From: Oscillospiraceae bacterium
Lineage (GTDB): Bacteria; Bacillota; Clostridia; Oscillospirales; Oscillospiraceae
Direction of reading: 5' to 3'
Assembly (NCBI GenBank): GCA_031263805.1
Contig: JAISFB010000077.1
Location: 1-8,352, forward strand
Length of the DNA stretch: 8,352 bases
This document shows positions 7,114 to 8,352 of the stretch, in pieces. Each line of letters starts with the position of its first letter. The stretch's first letter is position 1. The position numbers were made by a program, and so were the translations under genes. The notes under the pieces were generated by a model, which did not search any database, was not told the origin of the DNA, and saw only the letters and a program-made list of their open reading frames with translations.

Positions 7114-7142
7114 ATTATATCCGATTGAATGAACAAATTCAA
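7114..7142 (-). promoter_or_regulatory. Sigma-70-type promoter of the regulator-exporter operon
   Basis: On the minus strand the -35 box TTGAAT (7142-7137) and a perfect -10 box TATAAT (7119-7114) are separated by 17 bases. Transcription would start near 7107 and give a leader of about 90 bases before ATG 7017. No other good promoter is visible in the short gaps within the operon, so all three genes are probably read from here. The -35 half lies within an inverted repeat, listed separately. Confidence 0.7.
7125..7142. promoter_or_regulatory. Inverted repeat over the operon -35 box, possible operator
   Basis: TTGAAT-GAACAA-ATTCAA is a perfect 6-bp inverted repeat with a 6-base spacer. One arm is the -35 box itself, the other lies in the promoter spacer. 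A second small palindrome, GATATA-T-TATATC (7109-7121), covers the -10 box but is AT-rich and may be chance. A protein bound at 7125-7142 would block RNA polymerase, as expected for autorepression by the winged-helix regulator encoded immediately downstream. This is position-based inference. Confidence 0.35.
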
Positions 7143-7237
7143 GCGCGCGATCACCGACCAAAAGCTTTGCTGCCGGACTTTTCCCGGGTCTTTGCATTAC
7201 ACGCATTGTCTTTTCCTCTATGACAAGAAAACAGCGC

Positions 7238-7266
7238 TTGTAAAATCACAGCCTTACGATTAAAAT
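7238..7266 (+). promoter_or_regulatory. Sigma-70-type promoter of the methyltransferase fusion gene
   Basis: The -35 box TTGTAA (7238-7243) and the -10 box TAAAAT (7261-7266) are 17 bases apart. Transcription would begin near 7273, giving a leader of about 30 bases with AAGGAG (7290-7295) placed 8 bases before the ATG at 7304. It is recognised by consensus only. Confidence 0.6.
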
Positions 7267-7277
7267 ACGGTCACAAC

Positions 7278-7291
7278 ATTGTAAATTGTAA
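7278..7291 (+). repeat. Tandem ATTGTAA direct repeat next to the ribosome binding site
   Basis: ATTGTAAATTGTAA consists of two perfect adjacent 7-base copies between the predicted transcription start and the start codon; the last bases overlap the AAGGAG ribosome binding site. It could be a small regulatory site or just chance in an AT-rich leader. Confidence 0.35.
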
Positions 7292-7303
7292 GGAGATGAA
7301 GCT

Positions 7304-8352
7304 ATGTCCACCGAAATATTCACCGGCAAGGCCGAGGCTTACGCAAGCGCGAGGCCCGGGTATCCCGGCGGCGCAATAGATTATATCTGCTCGCTCGTCC
7401 CACCGGACGCCGTGATCATAGACGTCGGCGCTGGGACGGGGAAGTTCACGCTGCCGCTCGCGGAGCGCGGGTACTCCGTATTCGCGGTCGAACCCAACGC
7501 CGATATGCGCGAAAAGCTCGCCGAAACGCTCTCGGCGCACCCGAACGCCAAAATCATAAACGGCTCGGCGGAGGCGACAACGCTGCCCGGCGCGTGCGCG
7601 GATATAATCACCTGCGCACAGGCGCTCCACTGGCTCGACCTTGACGCGTTTTGGGAGGAGTGCCGGCGGATCGGGAAGCCGGGCGCCCTTGTTGTCGCGG
7701 TATATAACGTCTCACCGGGCGGAAACAGCGGCGAAGTCTCCGGGAAATCCACCGACGCGTTTTTCACAAACCCTACGGTGCGGGAATTCCCTAATCCCAT
7801 AAGCTACACCCGCGAAAGCTGGCTTCAATACATGACATCCCACTCCCACGACCCGCTGCCGTCAGCCCCCGGATACGCCGCGCACATCGCCGAGGCGAAC
7901 GCCGTATTTGACCGCGAGAGCGTGAACGGTCGGATTCGGCGCGACGTCGTGACAAAAGTATACAGTGAAAGGATAGCTGAAATAACCGGTAAAGCCGAGA
8001 TCGAAAAGCTTATGGCCGAGCGTTTCGGCCACGACACGCTGCTCTCGCTCGCGACGGCGGACAGCGGACGCCCCTCCGTCCGCATCGTGAACAGCTACTA
8101 TGAAAACTGTTCGTTTTACACCGTAACCTACGCGCTCTCGAATAAAATGAAGCAGATCGAGAAGAATCCGGAGGTCGCCGTCTGCGGCGAATGGTTCACG
8201 GCGCACGGCGTCGGTGAAAACCTCGGTCACGTCCTCGCGCCGGAAAACGCCGAACTGATGGCGACGCTGCGCGCGGCGTTCGCCGAGTGGTACGGCAACG
8301 GCCACACCGACGAAAATGACCCGCACACCTGCCTCCTGCGCGTCCGCCTGAC
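7304..8352 (+). CDS. SAM methyltransferase fused to PNPOx-like flavin-binding domain, 3' end missing
   Basis: A single uninterrupted frame of 349 codons runs from ATG 7304 to the window edge, with AAGGAG (7290-7295) 8 bases upstream. Residues 1 to ~224 form a class I S-adenosylmethionine methyltransferase: glycine-rich SAM loop IIDVGAGTGKFT, acidic end of strand 2 in VFAVEPN, ITCAQALHWLD as motif IV, and a TKVYSERI end comparable to the usual last strand of this family (related to trans-aconitate/CRG1-like enzymes by the HW motif). From about residue 228 a second domain starts: EIEKLMAERFG, LLSLATADSGRPSVRIVNSYY, YALSNKMKQIEKNPEVAVCGEWF, HTCLLRVRL. This matches stand-alone pyridoxamine 5'-phosphate oxidase-like split-barrel proteins of Clostridia, which bind flavin. 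That domain is nearly complete; perhaps 10-20 residues lie beyond the edge. Substrates of both domains are unknown. The fusion itself is unusual in my experience. Confidence 0.85.
   Translation, partial: MSTEIFTGKAEAYASARPGYPGGAIDYICSLVPPDAVIIDVGAGTGKFTLPLAERGYSVFAVEPNADMREKLAETLSAHPNAKIINGSAEATTLPGACADIITCAQALHWLDLDAFWEECRRIGKPGALVVAVYNVSPGGNSGEVSGKSTDAFFTNPTVREFPNPISYTRESWLQYMTSHSHDPLPSAPGYAAHIAEANAVFDRESVNGRIRRDVVTKVYSERIAEITGKAEIEKLMAERFGHDTLLSLATADSGRPSVRIVNSYYENCSFYTVTYALSNKMKQIEKNPEVAVCGEWFTAHGVGENLGHVLAPENAELMATLRAAFAEWYGNGHTDENDPHTCLLRVRL

Larger units (their letters stand above)
7018..7303. other. Divergent intergenic control region
   Basis: These 286 bases lie between the regulator operon (leftward) and the methyltransferase fusion gene (rightward). 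They hold two non-overlapping divergent promoters: 7114-7142 on the minus strand and 7238-7266 on the plus strand. The operon leader would be about 90 bases long and contains small GC-rich inverted segments such as GCGC-AGGT-GCGC, too weak to call an attenuator or riboswitch. Positions 7143-7237 show nothing beyond a 5-bp TTGTC/GACAA pair (7206-7226). No convincing small gene is present. Confidence 0.6.

Noticed and set aside
7018..7206. 63-residue N-terminal extension of the regulator
   Set aside because: The best promoter lies inside it (7114-7142), the sequence is Arg-rich and unlike the family, and GGAGG marks the start at 7017.
7206..7226. TTGTC/GACAA inverted pair upstream of the methyltransferase promoter
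   Set aside because: Arms are only 5 bp with an 11-base spacer, expected by chance in a region of this length.
7271..8326. Minus-strand open frames opposite the methyltransferase fusion (for example 7381-7800 and 7862-8326)
   Set aside because: They are antisense to a continuous frame with clear methyltransferase and split-barrel motifs and show no domains of their own.

Overview
The window looks like a GC-rich member of the Clostridia (an Oscillospirales- or Christensenellales-like gut Firmicute is the best guess). This rests on the strong AGGAGG-type ribosome binding sites, the G/C-heavy third codon positions and the character of the proteins. It is inference from style, not a taxonomic assignment. 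All genes use a standard code, and no RNA gene, insertion sequence, CRISPR array or attachment site is visible.

Layout. (1) Positions 1-890, plus strand: the C-terminal three quarters of tgt, the queuine/preQ1 tRNA-ribosyltransferase; its 5' end lies outside the window. (2) Positions 891-1698, plus strand: a small two-gene cassette with its own promoter. It encodes a PIN-domain ribonuclease-like protein followed by an overlapping 78-residue partner, and is best read as a toxin-antitoxin-like pair with a short palindrome just behind the promoter. (3) Positions 1747-7142, minus strand: a three-gene operon, read from right to left. It starts at a good sigma-70-type promoter at 7114-7142 and encodes an AlbA_2/GHKL-type ATP-binding winged-helix regulator, then two full-length ABC exporter half-transporters with gaps of 28 and 14 bases. 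The regulator carries three tandem 42-bp repeats (14 residues each) in the linker before its DNA-binding domain. (4) Positions 7143-8352, plus strand, divergent from the operon: a promoter and a gene that runs off the window. It encodes an S-adenosylmethionine methyltransferase joined in one frame to a pyridoxamine-phosphate-oxidase-like flavin-binding split barrel.

How the parts may work together. The regulator and the two exporter subunits are very likely co-transcribed, so the regulator probably controls export of an unknown compound. The exporter pair carries LSGGQW/LSGGEW signatures reminiscent of peptide/lantibiotic exporters, but no precursor peptide gene or peptidase domain is visible. 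The divergent methyltransferase fusion shares the 286-bp intergenic region with the operon and might be co-regulated; this is speculation from position only. tgt is core metabolism, while the PIN cassette and the regulator-exporter block look accessory.

The most unusual items are the methyltransferase/split-barrel fusion with almost no linker and an apparent relic ribosome binding site at the junction, and the nested VN-rich triplet repeat in the regulator. No clearly new multi-gene system can be claimed from this window alone.
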